Shown here piece by piece: positions 10,574-22,278 of a stretch of DNA of 64,000 nucleotides. The notes under the pieces were generated by a model, which was not told where the DNA came from, did not search any database, and was given only the letters and a program-made list of their open reading frames with translations. The position numbers and the translations under genes were made by a program. Source of the DNA: Alopecurus myosuroides. Lineage: Eukaryota > Streptophyta > Magnoliopsida > Poales > Poaceae. Location of the stretch: assembly GCA_028641055.1 (NCBI GenBank), contig CM054060.1:238480833-238544832 (forward strand), read 5' to 3'. Positions within the stretch are counted from its first letter, which is position 1. Every line of letters starts with the position of its first letter.

Positions 10574-13500
10574 TGTAACACCCGGGGATTTTCCCCCAGT
10601 TAGAATGGTTTGTTTTCTTTTTGCATCATCAGGTCATCATGCATTGCATTGCATTTTTTTTGCATCATAAAAATATTTTTCTATGAGCCCTAAATTTAAA
10701 ATTTAAACTTTAAGAATCAAATGTTTATGTTGCTTGCCAAATGTTTAACAGCCATATGAATAGCCTCTATTTTAATATCAAACTATTTGAAATTATATTG
10801 TATAAAAATATTTTACAAAGTTTCTTTTATTCTTCTAAAAATTAAATAAGGAGGAACATAACACAATTAACAAAAAAAAAGAATGGGGAGAAGCACAACA
10901 GCAGCCTCATGTTTTGGCCCAGCCCACCCACCAAGGCAGCCCACGGTGGGGCTTTCTTCTCCGTACGGACGGAGCACGATGCGAACGTGATCCCCCCCAC
11001 CTGTCCCTTTCCCCTCCATGGTCCCCCTCTCCCCCTCTCCCTTATCTACCCCGATGGAGAGCCCCAAACCCTAACCTTCCCCTCTTCTTCCTCCCTAGCC
11101 GCCGCCACCAACCTTTCTCCTTCTGATCTCTCTCCTCCCTCTCTGTTTTTCTGAACTACCAAGAGAGAACCTCCATGGCCGGGTTTTTGTGAGCTCGGTG
11201 CATCGCCATGTGGCCGTCGCGGAAGGCCGCGGTGAGCGGGAACGGAACCTCCATAGCACCCTCGTCCATTTCAGAGAATCAGGAGGCGAGGAGATGGCTC
11301 GGAGCGACGGCCCCATCGAGCTCCGTCGGCAACCACCACGACTGCATCCTCTTCGTCAACAGTATTCACTACCCAGGGAAACGAACGTCTACACCAACGC
11401 CTTCGGTGAGCCACCCCCCTGTCGCCCCTCTTCTCCTTCCCTCTGCGCCTGCACGCCCCCCTTGCGCGTCCACGCCGGCCACAGCAGCAGCAGCGAGCAG
11501 ATCGCCGCCGGCATCCTTTCTCGTCGGTTGCAGGAACGCTTGAAGGTTTCTGTTTCAGTTCAGATTTTCTCGTTGTTGCATTACCTCAAAACAAACATGC
11601 ATCTGTACCATCAACAAACGCAGCTGCTAGCCCACTGGTTAGCACCCTTGCGCGCAAGCCCCAGCCCTGAGTTCGAATCCCCCCCAGGCAGAAAAGCCAC
11701 ACCTTTTTCTGCCCCTTTTCTTTTTTTGCCCGAATTCCAGAAAAACAGATCTGTTCCTTTAATTCTAAAATCAATATAAAATTGAATTTTGCTCCAATTT
11801 GAATGATTCAAATTCCTGTGGATTTATAATTTTGTGCTCTTTCTGTTAATGTCAAGTTTGCAACATGTTTCTGTAATAATTTTTGTACTAAATAATTAAT
11901 TACTGAAAATGCAATTAAAAGTTGAAACTTTGGAATTTCATAACTTTAGTTCTGTTCATCCAATTTGAGCAAACTTGGGCTCTAAAAATTTGTCTTAACA
12001 AACTCTACACATTGGTATTTTATTTGGTCACAATTGAATTAAATGTGAGCATGTTTCCCTCTGTTTACTAAAAAGGGCAGAATAAGACTACTGATGAAAA
12101 ATTGCATAATAAATTCAATAATCACCCAAAAATTATGTTTAATAGCTCAAAATGTTCAGTGAAACATTTGCTACATGTTTTCAACCTTTTCAATGCAATT
12201 TGTTTACGGTTTTTCCTAATTAAAAGTGGTGCAATAATTCAATACTTTATTTAACCTCTTAAATTGCAAAATTCATAACTTGGGCAATTCAAACCCAATT
12301 CCAACATGTGAAATATGTTTTCCATGCAAAATTGAATAAGCTTTCCAAATATCAACTTTGTTTGCTGTTTCAAATAAATTAAATTGCTGAAAACAACTGT
12401 TTCTTAATTAATGCATTTAAAATTGTCAAATTAATAACTTGCTCATCTAAAATCCAAATTCAACAAATGAAATATGTTTTCCATCTAAAATTTTGTGTTC
12501 TTTCCAAATACAAATTTTGTTATCTGTTTTGAACAATTAAAATGGGTGAAAACAATAAATGTTTGTGTAACTCACTTAAGAAGCCAAATTTCATAACTTA
12601 ATAAATAAAATTTCTAAACTTGGTAAACACATTTTCAAATTGAAGCTATTGTTGTTTTCTCATTGTTTTCCTCATCCATGCATCATCCTAATCAACTTTC
12701 ACATGATGGTTAATTGTAGATCATTTAATTCAACATTCATTCATGGGCTTTTCCATATGCAAACCAAATTGCATATGGTCCCATTTAAATATGTTTACCA
12801 TGTCAACTAGTTTATCTTTGATGCATCCTTAAACTTGTCATGCATCCATATCTTGATCATGCTGGATCTTTTGCCGTAGTAGTAATTGTTGCAACCGGTG
12901 TTTGTTCTAGTTTGTTGCTTCTTCCCGGATAGGACGTTGAGATGATGTGAGCAACGACAAGTTCTGCGGATGTACCTCTACTTGCTGGATTCCAGGCAAG
13001 TATACTCACTTGCTGCCTATGGCTGCCTTTCATCACTTGTTACCGATTCTTTCCGTTGTTCTTATGCTAGCCTTATGATTCGATGCTTGTGTTTCGATCC
13101 TATCATATGTTTACCTTGCAGCCATGATATAGCCTTCCTTCCACTTCCTATTACCTGTTGATTGTTTACCTTGTTGGCCCTTGTGTCGTAGTTGCATGCT
13201 TAGTGTTGTTTGCGCTCAAGTCTTGTTGACCATCTTATCACCTGTTTAGTTTGATAGTTGGGTTTCAATTCCATCAACAACTTGTCAATGTTTTGGGTAA
13301 TAATAATTTGATGATAAGGCACCGGCAGGAGGCCCGGCGTGGTTTTGAGGCCTGCTAGTGTCGACCCGAATTAGGAAAAGGGTCTTGTCCATTGATCCAT
13401 GATGAGTGCACTAACCGCATGTGGGAAGAGAGTATGGGCGCCCCCCGCAATTCTGATTCGATTCGCATCTCGTCCAAATCGCCTCATTTAGTTCGGGTTT

Positions 13501-14588
13501 TCCATTTGCCGCATGCATTTGCAGGTGCGAACCCTTGGCGCCAGGGTGGAACTTTTGTAGTCGGCATTTAGGGAGACACGTTCTTAGAGTGCTATGAGGG
13601 TCCCCTTCTCTTCGTGGGGCTTGATTAGCCGTGCGCTCAATTGCACGGGGTTCTTTGGGCTTGATGCGAAGAAGAGTTGGGTTGTGTTGAGTACCTCGCT
13701 TGGTGGGTTGATCCCCCGTCTGGCGGGTTATTCTTACGTGTACGGCCAAATTGGTGCATCCCTCCAGGGTTAAATCTTCTCGAGAAGTTGTGTTGTCCGC
13801 GGTTATGGATGACTTGGTGAAAGTGCTGGCTAACAAGTACTCAGACAACTTACACTTAACGATAATAACTTGACTAGTAATATAGATTACCTCCACCATA
13901 AGAATGAATGTCACCTTAATCAACAGTGTGAGCTTCCTTAGGTTGCTTCCTTAGTAGGGGGTAACATTGGATGGGTATTGTTTGGTGAGTAGTCGTAGTT
14001 GGTTCTGATTCGCTATCTTATCCCTTTCTTTTAGCCGGATGTTGTAGCGAGTCTCTGTAGTTAGTTAGTGCAGCCCGCTGCCGCTTCTTTGCAGTAATCC
14101 CTTCCTTTCCGTTGTACCCAAAGTATTTGTATCTTGTGATGATGGGTTACGCTGGTATCTTGTGAGTATGGTTTATCCACTTGCCAGTACTTAACCGTAC
14201 TGACCCACGAATCCTTTTTCGTGGCTGCATATTCCACATTGCAGTCAACAGGTTTGAAGTCTGACGACGTTAGCTTGGGAATCCCTCCGGCTTGGCCTGG
14301 GCAGGGATTGGACGCCATCGGTTATCTTCAGGACTCTTAGTCCAATTTGTATCTTGTCCGTAGTCAGACACTATGTTGTTTCTTCCGCTGTCATTTGGAT
14401 CTTTGTATTGTATCAGTTGTATCCTTGACTCGTTTGAGTCTTCTTGTATATATATATTTTCTGTTGTTGTTGCGGAATATTCGTGAACTGTTGTAATGTT
14501 ATCACAAGTGGCAACCTGGAATCGGTTATTATGTGGATTTTGGCGGGAATGCTGAAATCTGCATAGTGCCCGATCTCGGGGCGTCACA
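10574..14588 (+). repeat. 5' LTR of the nested 4-kb-LTR element
   Basis: 4015 bp, TG...CA ends. It has a GC-rich block (about 10900-11550) that includes an AACCCTAACC-type leader, then a long AT-rich stretch (11700-12800), then mixed sequence. A minus-strand frame of 170 codons (13923-13411) is repeated with a few changes in the other LTR, but it has no recognisable domain. Confidence 0.92.
11628..11680 (+). other. tRNA-like Pol III A/B-box pair inside the 5' LTR
   Basis: TAGCCCACTGG (11628-11638) matches the A-box consensus TRGCNNAGYNGG closely, and AGTTCGAATCC (11670-11680) matches the B-box GGTTCGANNCC at 10 of 11 positions. The gap is 31 bp, as in tRNA genes. It could be the head of an old tRNA-derived SINE captured by the LTR. 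No cloverleaf or anticodon is claimed. Confidence 0.45.
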
Positions 14589-15086
14589 AATGGTATCAGA
14601 GCATGGTTTCCGATTCCCGATATTGTTTCGATACGAATGGTTATCGAAGCAACGGGTCCGCAAAGCCTGTAGGATAACCTCGCTAACGGTCATTGTTTCT
14701 AGAGTGTCAAAAACTATTTGTGCTAAAACTGTTTTGGAAACATCTCAATAGGATTCTTGTTTTCTCCTTATCTCTATTCTATTTCCCCTCCCATCTTATT
14801 TGTTTTGGAGTCTCCTCCCTTGTCTATCTTTCAAAGTGTTAGGATCCTACGTGGGTGGACGTTTTCTGAGCCTTCAACCTAATAGGTTTGATCATCGGAA
14901 GATTCCGGGTGGAAGAACATCGTCGTCACTCCGAGCAAGAATCTCTTGTTAGTGGTGTCGAGAAGCCCTTGCTAGTGGTGTCGAGGAGATCAACTGGAAG
15001 CATGAAGAATCGATAGTCGAACTTCTTTCCCCTCCCGGGTTAGGGGGTGGATTGCGAGGGCGCAATCCCTTGTTAGTGGTGTCGTC
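14589..15086 (+). other. 498-bp interior of the nested element, with primer-binding site
   Basis: Begins AA followed by TGGTATCAGAGCATGG (14591-14606), the initiator-Met tRNA primer site. It contains no long open frame. A motif TTGTTAGTGGTGTCG, or a one-base variant, occurs three times (near 14946, 14968 and 15069), the last copy ending 3 bp before the second LTR. I see no clear polypurine tract before 15087, so the 3' part of the interior may have been lost by recombination between such repeats. Confidence 0.75.
14591..14606 (+). other. primer-binding site (initiator Met tRNA type)
   Basis: TGGTATCAGAGCATGG, complementary to the 3' end of plant initiator Met tRNA, two bases after the LTR end. 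Confidence 0.85.
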
Positions 15087-18000
15087 TGTAACACCCGGGG
15101 GTTTTTCCCCAGTTAGAATGGTTTGTTTTCTTTTTGCATCATCAGGTCATCATGCATTGCATTGCATTTTTTTGCATCATAAAAATATTTTTCTATAAGC
15201 CCTAAATTTAAAATTTAAACTTTAAGAATCAAATGTTTATGTTGCTTGCCAAATGTTTAATAGCCATATGAATAGCCTCTATTTTAATATCAAACTATTT
15301 GAAATTATATTGCATAAAATTATTTTACAAAGTTACTTTTATTCTTCTGAAAATTAAACAAGGAGGAACATAACACAATTAACAAAAAAAAAAGAATGGG
15401 GAGAAGCACAGCAGCAGCCTCACGTTTTGGCCCAGCCCACCCACCAAGGCAGCCCACAGTGGGGCTTTCTTCTCCGTACGGACGGAGCACGATGCGAACG
15501 TGATCCCCCCACATGTCCCTTTCCCCTCCATGGTCCCCCTCTCCCCCTCTCCCTTATCTACCCCGATGGAGAGCCCCAAACCCTAACCTTCCCCTCTTCT
15601 TCCTCCCTAGCCGCCGCCACCAACCTTTCTCCTTCTGATCTCTCTCCTCCCTCTCTGTTTTTCTGAACTACCAAGAGAGAACCTCCATGGCCGGGTTTTT
15701 GTGAGCTCGGTGCATCGCCATGTGGCCGTCGCGGAAGGCCGCGGTGAGCGGGAACGGAACCTCCATAGCACCCTCGTCCATTTCAGAGAATCAGGAGGCG
15801 AGGAGATGGCTCGGAGCGACGGCCCCGTCGAGCTCCGTCGGCAACCACCACGACTGCATCCTCTTCGTCAACAGTATTCACTACCAAGGGAAACGAACGT
15901 CTACACCAACGCCTTCGGTGAGCCACCCCCTGTCGCCCCTCTTCTCCTTCCCTCTGCGCCTGCACGCCCCCCTTGCGCGCCCACGCCGGCCACAGCAGCA
16001 GCAGCGAGCAGATCGCCGCCGGCATCCTTTCTCGTCGGTTGCAGGAACGCTTGAAGGTTTCTGTTTCAGTTCAGATTTTCTCGTCGTTGCATTACCTCAA
16101 AACAAACACGCATCTGTACCATCAACAAACGCAGCTGCTAGCCCACTGGTTAGCACCCTTGCGCGCAAGCCCCAGCCCTGAGTTCGAATCCCCCCCAGGC
16201 AGAAAAGCCATACCTTTTTCTGCCCCTTTTCTTTTTTTGCCCGAATTCCAGAAAAACAGATCTGTTCCTTTAATTCTAAAATCAACATAAAATTGAATTT
16301 TGCTCCAATTTGAATGATTCAAATTCCTGTGGATTCATAATTTTGTGCTCTTTCTGTTAATGTCAAGTTTGCAACATGTTTCTGTAATAATTTTTGCACT
16401 AAATAATTAATTACTGAAAATGCAATTAAAAGTTGAAACTTTGGAATTTCATAACTTTAGTTATGTTCATCCAATTTGAGCAAACTTGGGCTCTAAAAAT
16501 TTGTATTAACAAACTCTACACATTGGTATTTTATTTGGTCACAATTGAATTAAATTTGAGCATGTTTCCCTCTGTTTACTAAAAAGGGCAGAATAAGACT
16601 ACTTATGAAAAATTGCATTGTAAGTTCAATAATAACCCAAAAATTATGTTTAATAGCTCAAAATGTTCAGTGAAACATTTGCTACATGTTTTCAACCTTT
16701 TCAATGCAATTTTTTTTACTGTTTTTCCTAATTAAAAGTGGTGCAATAATTCAATGCTTTGTTTAACCTCTTAAATTGCAAAATTCATAACTTGGGCAAT
16801 TCAAACCCAATTCCAACATGTGAAATATGTTTTCCATGCAAAATTGAATAAGATTTCCAAATATCAACTTTGTTTTCTGTTTCAAATAAATTAAATTGCT
16901 GAAAACAACTGTTTCTTAATTAATGCATTTAAAATTGTCAAATTAATAACTTGCTCATCTAAAATCCAAATTCAACAAATGAAATATGTTTTCCATCTAA
17001 AATTTTGTGTTCTTTCCAAATATAATTTTTTTTATCTGTTTTGAACAATTAAAATGGGTGAAAACAATAAATGTTTGTGTAACTCACTTAAGAAGCCAAA
17101 TTTCATAACTTAATAAATAAAATTTCTAAACTTGGTAAACACCTTTTCAAATTGAAGCTATTGTTGTTTTCTCATTGTTTTCCTCATCCATGCATCATCC
17201 TAATCAACTTTCACATGATGGTTAATTGTAGATCATTTAATTCAACATTAATTCATGGGCTTTTCCATATGCAAACCAAATTGCATATGGTCCCATTTGA
17301 ATATGTTTACCATGTCAACTAGTTTATCTTTGATGCATCCTTAAACTTGTCATGCATCCATATCTTGATCATGCTGGCTCTTTTGCCGTAGTAGTAATTG
17401 TTGCATCCGGTGTTTGTTCTAGTTCGTTGCTTCTTCCCGGATAGGACGTTGAGATGATGTGAGCAACGACAAGTTCTGCGGATGTACCTCTACTTGCTGG
17501 ATTCCAGGCAAGTATACTCACTTGCTGCCTATGGCTGCCTTTCATCACTTGTTACCGATTCTTTCCGTTGTTCTTATGCTAGCCTTATGATTCGATGCTT
17601 GTGTTTCGATCCTATCATATGTTTACCTTGCAGCCATTATATAGCCTTCCTTCCACTTCCTATTACCTGGTTATTGTTTACCCTGTTGGCCCTTGTGTCG
17701 TAGTTGCATGCTTAGTGTTGTTTGCGCTCAAGTCTTGTTGACCGTCTTATCACCTGTTTAGTTTGATAGTTGGGTTTCAATTCCATCAACAACCTGTTAA
17801 TGTTTTGGGTAATAATAATTTGATGATAAGGCACCGGCAGGAGGCCCGGCGTGGTTTTGAGGCCTGCTAGTGTCGACCCTAATTAGGAAAAGGGTCTTGT
17901 CCATTGATCCATGATGAGCGCACTAACAGCATGTGGGAAGCGAGTATGGGCGCCCCCCGCAATTCTGATTCGATTCGCATCTCGTCCAAATCGCCTCATT

Positions 18001-19104
18001 TAGTTCGGGTTTTCCATTTGCCGCATGCATTTGCAGGTGCGAACCCTTGGCGCCAGGGTGGAACTTTTGTAGTCGGCATTTAGGGAGACACGTTCTTAGA
18101 GTGCTATGAGGGTCCCCTTTTCTTCGTGGGGCTTGATTATCCGTGCGCTCAATTGCACGGGGTTCTTTGGGCTTGATGCGAAGAAGAGTTGGGTTGTGTT
18201 GAGTACCTCGCTTGGTGGGTTGATCCCCCGTCTGGCGGGTTATTCTTACGTGTACGGCCAAATTGGTGCATCCCTGCAGGGTTAAATCTTCTCGAGAAGC
18301 CGTGTTGTCCACGGTTATGGATGACTTGGTGAAAGTGCTGGCTAACAAGTACTCAGACAACTTACACTTAACGATAATAACTTGACTAGTAATATAGATT
18401 ACCTCCACCATAAGAATGAATGTCACCTTAATCAACAGTGTGAGTTTCCTTGGGTTGCTTCCTTAGTAGGGGGTAACATTGGATGGGTATTGTTTGGTGA
18501 GTAGTCGTAGTTGGTTCTGATTCGCTATCTTATCCCTTTCTTTTATCCGGATGTTGTAGCGAGTCTCTGTAGTTAGTTAGTGCAGCCCGCTGCCGCTTCT
18601 TTGCAGTAATCCCTTCCTTTCCGTTGTACCCAAAGTATTTGTATCTTGTGATGATGGGTTACGCTGGTATCTTGTGAGTATGGTTTATCCACTTGCCAGT
18701 ACTTAACCGTACTGACCCACGAATCCTTTTTCGTGGCTGCATATTCCACATTGCAGTCAACAGGTTTGAAGTCTAACGACGTTAGCTTGGGAATCCCTCC
18801 GGCTTGGCCTGGGCAGGGATTGGACGCCATCGGTTATCTTCAGGACTCTTAGTCCAATTTGTATCTTGTCCGTAGTCGGACACTATGTTGTTTCTTCCGC
18901 TGTCATTTGGATCTTTGTATTGTATCAGTTGTATCCTTGACTCGTTTGAGTCTTCTTGTATATATATATATCTTTTCTGTTGTTGTTGCGGAATATTCGT
19001 GAACTGTTGTAATGTTATCACAAGTGGCAACCTGGAATCGGTTATTATGTGGATTTTGGCGGGAATGCTGAAATCTGCATAGTGCCCGATCTCGGGGCGT
19101 CACA
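15087..19104 (+). repeat. 3' LTR of the nested 4-kb-LTR element
   Basis: 4018 bp, collinear with 10574-14588. Most differences are transitions plus small indels in homopolymers and a TA run (about 18958-18972). Confidence 0.92.
16139..16191 (+). other. tRNA-like Pol III A/B-box pair inside the 3' LTR
   Basis: Second copy of the motif pair at 11628: A box 16139-16149 and B box 16181-16191, both unchanged and with the same spacing, although the surrounding LTR has diverged by nearly 2%. Confidence 0.45.
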
Positions 19105-19109
19105 AGCTT

Positions 19110-19479
19110 GTTTCAAAGCAGTGAGCCAGAAGAAGCCGTGCCGAAAAGCCTTCTTGACTAGAGCCCGAGAAGAGGCGTGATGCCCGCATTCTGCTTGGTG
19201 TATTTCCACCAGAATCTCTTCTCCTTCTTCCGGTTCCACACAGCGCTGCAGCACGCCTGTGGCACTTCTCTTGTGCAGCACTTCTCTGAAGATGGTGTAG
19301 CCCTTGGATCTTCTCTAAATCTGCCTTGCGGTAACCTCGTCATCTGGCAGGGTGCCGTCCTTTAGAAAGGATAATATGGGCATGGCCCAACTCGGCGTCT
19401 CCCGTGCGGGAAACGCTGGTTCGTCCACTTCCATTGGGACAGCCACTGTTGCGTCTTTCTCTGGGTTGGGGTTGACTCT
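19110..19479 (-). pseudogene. linker and N-terminal zinc-binding half of integrase, Tat-like element
   Basis: Open minus-strand frame running on from the RNase H segment after the TAG at 19480-19482. It reads TPSWAMPILSFLKDGTLPDD, then LHKRSATGVLQRCVEPEEGE and EIHQAECGHHASSRALVKKA, which are the linker and the histidine half of the HHCC zinc-binding domain of Gypsy integrase. The frame is cut after TALKQ by the nested element; the matching cysteines (CNGC) lie at about 10530-10560. Confidence 0.8.
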
Positions 19480-20631
19480 CTACAGCCCCGAACGGTTGGC
19501 AAGGACCTCTTCAAGGAATGCGACAGTCCCCGAGCTGAGAAAGGCAGTCCCCGAGTAAGGAGAAGCAGTCCCCGAGTAAGGAGAAGCAGTCCCCGGGATG
19601 GAGACGGCAGTCCCCGGGTCCTCTTTTGCACCTTCCCAGTCAATCTCCATTGGAACTGCTTCCTCATCAGGCAGAGATGGAACGAAAATGGACTCCGAGT
19701 TGGGGGATGGCTTGATGGATGGCTTTCTCAAATGCTCCAAGGCAATCCCAGCCGGGATGTACTGCCGAGAAGATCCCAACTTGGACAGCTCATCAGCTGC
19801 TTCATTCTCTGCTCGGTGGATGTGCTGGAATTCGCAACCTTCAAAGAATCATGTCATGGTTTGGACCAGGAAGCGGTATGACGCCATTTTGGCATCCAGA
19901 GCATCCCAAGTGCCAGAGACTTGCTGCACACCTAGATCCGAGTCGCCATAGCATATGATGCGCTGCACACCAACATCCTTTGCTACCTTTAATCCGTGTA
20001 CCACGGCCTCGTACTCTGCAACATTGTTGGATGCCTTGAAGTGAATTTGCAGCACATACTTGAGTTGGTCTCGCTTGGGTGACGTAAGCACTACGCCAGC
20101 ACCGAGGCCTTCTTTCATCTTGGAGCCATCAAAGTGCATCTTCCAGTAGTTGGATACCGGAGTGGGAGGCTCATATTGCACCTCAGCCCAATCCACCAGA
20201 AAGTCTGCTAGGATCTGAGACTTGATGGCTTCTCTTCTCGCATACGCGGGAGCGTACGCGGCCAGCTCAATTGCCCACTTGGCTACTCTGCCACTTGCTT
20301 CCTTGTTACCCATGATATCAGAGATGGGAGCTGAGCTCACCACTGTGATGGGATGTTCTTGGAAGTAGTGCTTCAGCTTCTTGGCTCCCAGGTACACGTC
20401 ATAAGTCATCTTCTGGTAGTGAGGGTAGTTCTGTTTGGAGCTGGACAGCACCTCATTGAGATAATATACCGGCCTCTGCACACTTTTGCCTTCCTCTTCT
20501 CGTTCCACCACAATCACCACGCTGACTACCCAGTTAGTAGCAGCAATGTACAGCAGCATTGGCTCCTTGGGTAGCGGGCTAGCCAGGATGGGAGCGCTAC
20601 CCAGCATTGCCTTTAGCTCCTTGAATGCCAC
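19480..20631 (-). pseudogene. dual RNase H region (retroviral-type plus archaeal-type) of the Tat-like element
   Basis: These domains degrade the RNA strand during reverse transcription. The first part is the RT-linked RNase H (PMLLYIAATN, RPVYYLNEVLSSSKQNYP, YDVYLGAKKLKHYF, ILADFLVDW). It is followed by a second, archaeal-type RNase H: FDGSKMKEGLGAGVVL, NNVAEYEAVVHGLKVAKD, YGDSDLGVQQVSGTW and, after a stop, HIHRAENEAADELSKLGSSR. The D, E, D, D residues expected of this domain are all readable. A TGA at 19849-19851 splits the second domain; CGA would restore the frame. A serine/proline/glycine-rich tail with GTASPYS repeats ends at TAG 19480-19482. The tandem RNase H pair is the strongest sign of Tat lineage. 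Confidence 0.85.
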
Positions 20632-20646
20632 ATCCGATTGCGGTGT

Positions 20647-21594
20647 CTAGACGAACTTGTCGCTTTTCTTCATCAACTGATACAAAGGCAAGGCCTTCTC
20701 GCCCATTCTGCCCAAGAAACGACTCAGTGATGCCAAGCAACCAGTGAATTTTTGCACATCCTTCAGGGATCTCGGCAAAGACATGCTCTCAATAGCTTTT
20801 ATCTTTGAAGGATTGGCCTCAATGCCCCGACTGGATACCAAGAAACCGAGTAGCTTGCCAGCCGGGACGCCAAAGGTGCATTTACTCGGGTTCAGCTTCA
20901 TCTTATACTTGCGCAAGTTAGCGAAAGTTTCCTCAAGGTCACTAAGCAGAGTATGTGTTTTATTCGTTTTGATGACAATGTCATCTACGTACACCTGCAC
21001 ATTTTTGCCGAGTTGGTCGTGCAAGCATTTCTGCATGCATCTCTAATAAGTGGCACCCGCATTCCGCAACCCGAAACACATGACACGATAGCAATAAGCC
21101 CCGTACGGGGTAATGAAGGCAGTCTTTATTTGATCAGCAGGATTGAGAGCTATCTGGTGAAAACGAGAGTAGGCATCTATGAAAGAAAACAATTCACAAC
21201 CAGCAGTGGAATCGATCACCTGATCGATGCAAGGTAGCGGAAAAGGATCCTTGGGGCAGGCCTTGTTCAAGTCGGTGTAGTCGACACACATGCGCCATGC
21301 GGTAGCTACCTTGGGGTCTTCCTTCTTCTTCTCGACCATGACCGGGTTGGCTAGCCAATCCGGATGCAGCACCTCCATGATGAAATTTCTTATCAGCATC
21401 TTGGTGATTTGGTCACCTATGGCCTTCCTTCTCTCATCCCCGAAACGGCGCATAGCCTGCTTCACTGGTTTGGCGTCAGGACGCACATGTAGCGAGTGCT
21501 CAACCAACTACCTCGGGACACCTGGTAAATCCTCATTGGACCAGGCGAACACGTCCCGATTCTCACGGAGGAAGTGGATGAGCTCGCTTTCCTA
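20647..21594 (-). pseudogene. reverse transcriptase of the Tat-like element
   Basis: Copies genomic RNA to DNA. Minus-strand motifs in order: MCVDYTDLNKACPKDPFPLP, LFSFIDAYSRFHQIAL, TPYGAYCYRVMCFGLRNAGA, VYVDDIVIKT (intact YVDD catalytic site), LNPSKCTFGV and GKLLGFLVSSRGIEANP. The frame carries stops at 21592-21594 (TAG), 21508-21510 (TAG), 21043-21045 (TAG, just after NAGATY) and 20647-20649 (TAG, after SDKFV). No frameshift occurs between them. In motif B the usual SGYHQI reads SRFHQI. Active-site residues survive but no full-length enzyme can be translated. Confidence 0.9.
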
Positions 21595-22278
21595 TTTCTC
21601 CCCCAACCCGGAGCCAATGATGGCAACTCGGTCGGGAAACTCAGGGTCAACCTGGATCTTCTTTGTCTCCTGAGATGACTGAAACGTCGTCCCATGCTGG
21701 GAACTCGGCCTGCCAGGCGCACCAGCTTGCGCGGATTGCGCCATAGCCACCACCTCGTACATCTTCTTCTTCTCGGCAGCGATCACCATGGATTCCGCCA
21801 ACTGAGAGCCAGCAGAGGCACACTCCATGGACTTCTTGTAATCACCAGTGATGGTAATCACGCCATTGGGACTAGGGATCTTCATCTTCAGATATGCAGT
21901 GTGGGTGGAGGCCATGAACTTGCTCAGAGCGGGCCTGCCGAGTAGGGCATGGTAGGGGCTCTGGTGATCAACCACCTCAAACTGTAGGCTCTCTGTGCGA
22001 CAGTTCTCCCTGGTGCCGAATAGCACATCTATCCATACTCGGCAAATCGGATTGCAAGAGACTCCCGGCACAATGCCATGGAAAGTGGTCTTGCTGGGTA
22101 GCAGCATGTTCTCGGCCATACCAAGCTTCTCCAGCGTGTCTCTGTACACGATGTTGATGCTACTTCCGTTTTCGATCAGTACCTTGCTGAACCTCACGTT
22201 CTTCTCGGGACCCAAGAAGGTAGGATCCAGCACCAAGGCGTAGCTACCCGGGTTGGGCATCACCTTGGGATGATCTGC
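21592..22278 (-). pseudogene. aspartic protease of the Tat-like element, catalytic residue changed
   Basis: Cleaves the polyprotein in an active element. The minus-strand frame 22263-21592 gives NPGSYALVLDPTFLGPEKNV, then VLIENGSSINIVY, where the family usually has D(G/T)GSS. The catalytic Asp is therefore replaced by Glu and the next residue by Asn. The conserved ALLGRPALSKFMA (the ILGRP-type motif) follows about 85 residues later. It is separated from gag by a TGA at 22279-22281 in the same frame and ends at TAG 21592-21594. Besides the nonsense codons, the D-to-E change would be expected to inactivate the enzyme. Confidence 0.8.

Larger units (their letters stand above)
10574..19104 (+). 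mobile_element. LTR retroelement with 4.0-kb LTRs and a 498-bp interior (LARD-like), nested in integrase
   Basis: Starts TGTAACACCCGGGG and ends CTCGGGGCGTCACA, flanked by the 5-bp target duplication AGCTT (10569-10573 and 19105-19109). It comprises LTR 10574-14588 (4015 bp), interior 14589-15086, and LTR 15087-19104 (4018 bp). The primer site TGGTATCAGAGCATGG follows the first LTR after two bases, so orientation is plus. There is no gag or pol. The LTR start, LTR length and initiator-Met primer site resemble Tekay/Del-type Gypsy elements, but without coding sequence the lineage is an inference. I counted roughly 65-70 substitutions between the LTRs (about 1.7%). It must be younger than its host element (LTR difference about 1.3%); the two values overlap within sampling error. 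Confidence 0.92.

Noticed and set aside
13411..13923. 170-codon minus-strand frame present in both 4-kb LTRs (also 17923-18435)
   Set aside because: It is conserved only because the LTRs are young duplicates. No recognisable domain, and amino-acid changes show no obvious constraint.
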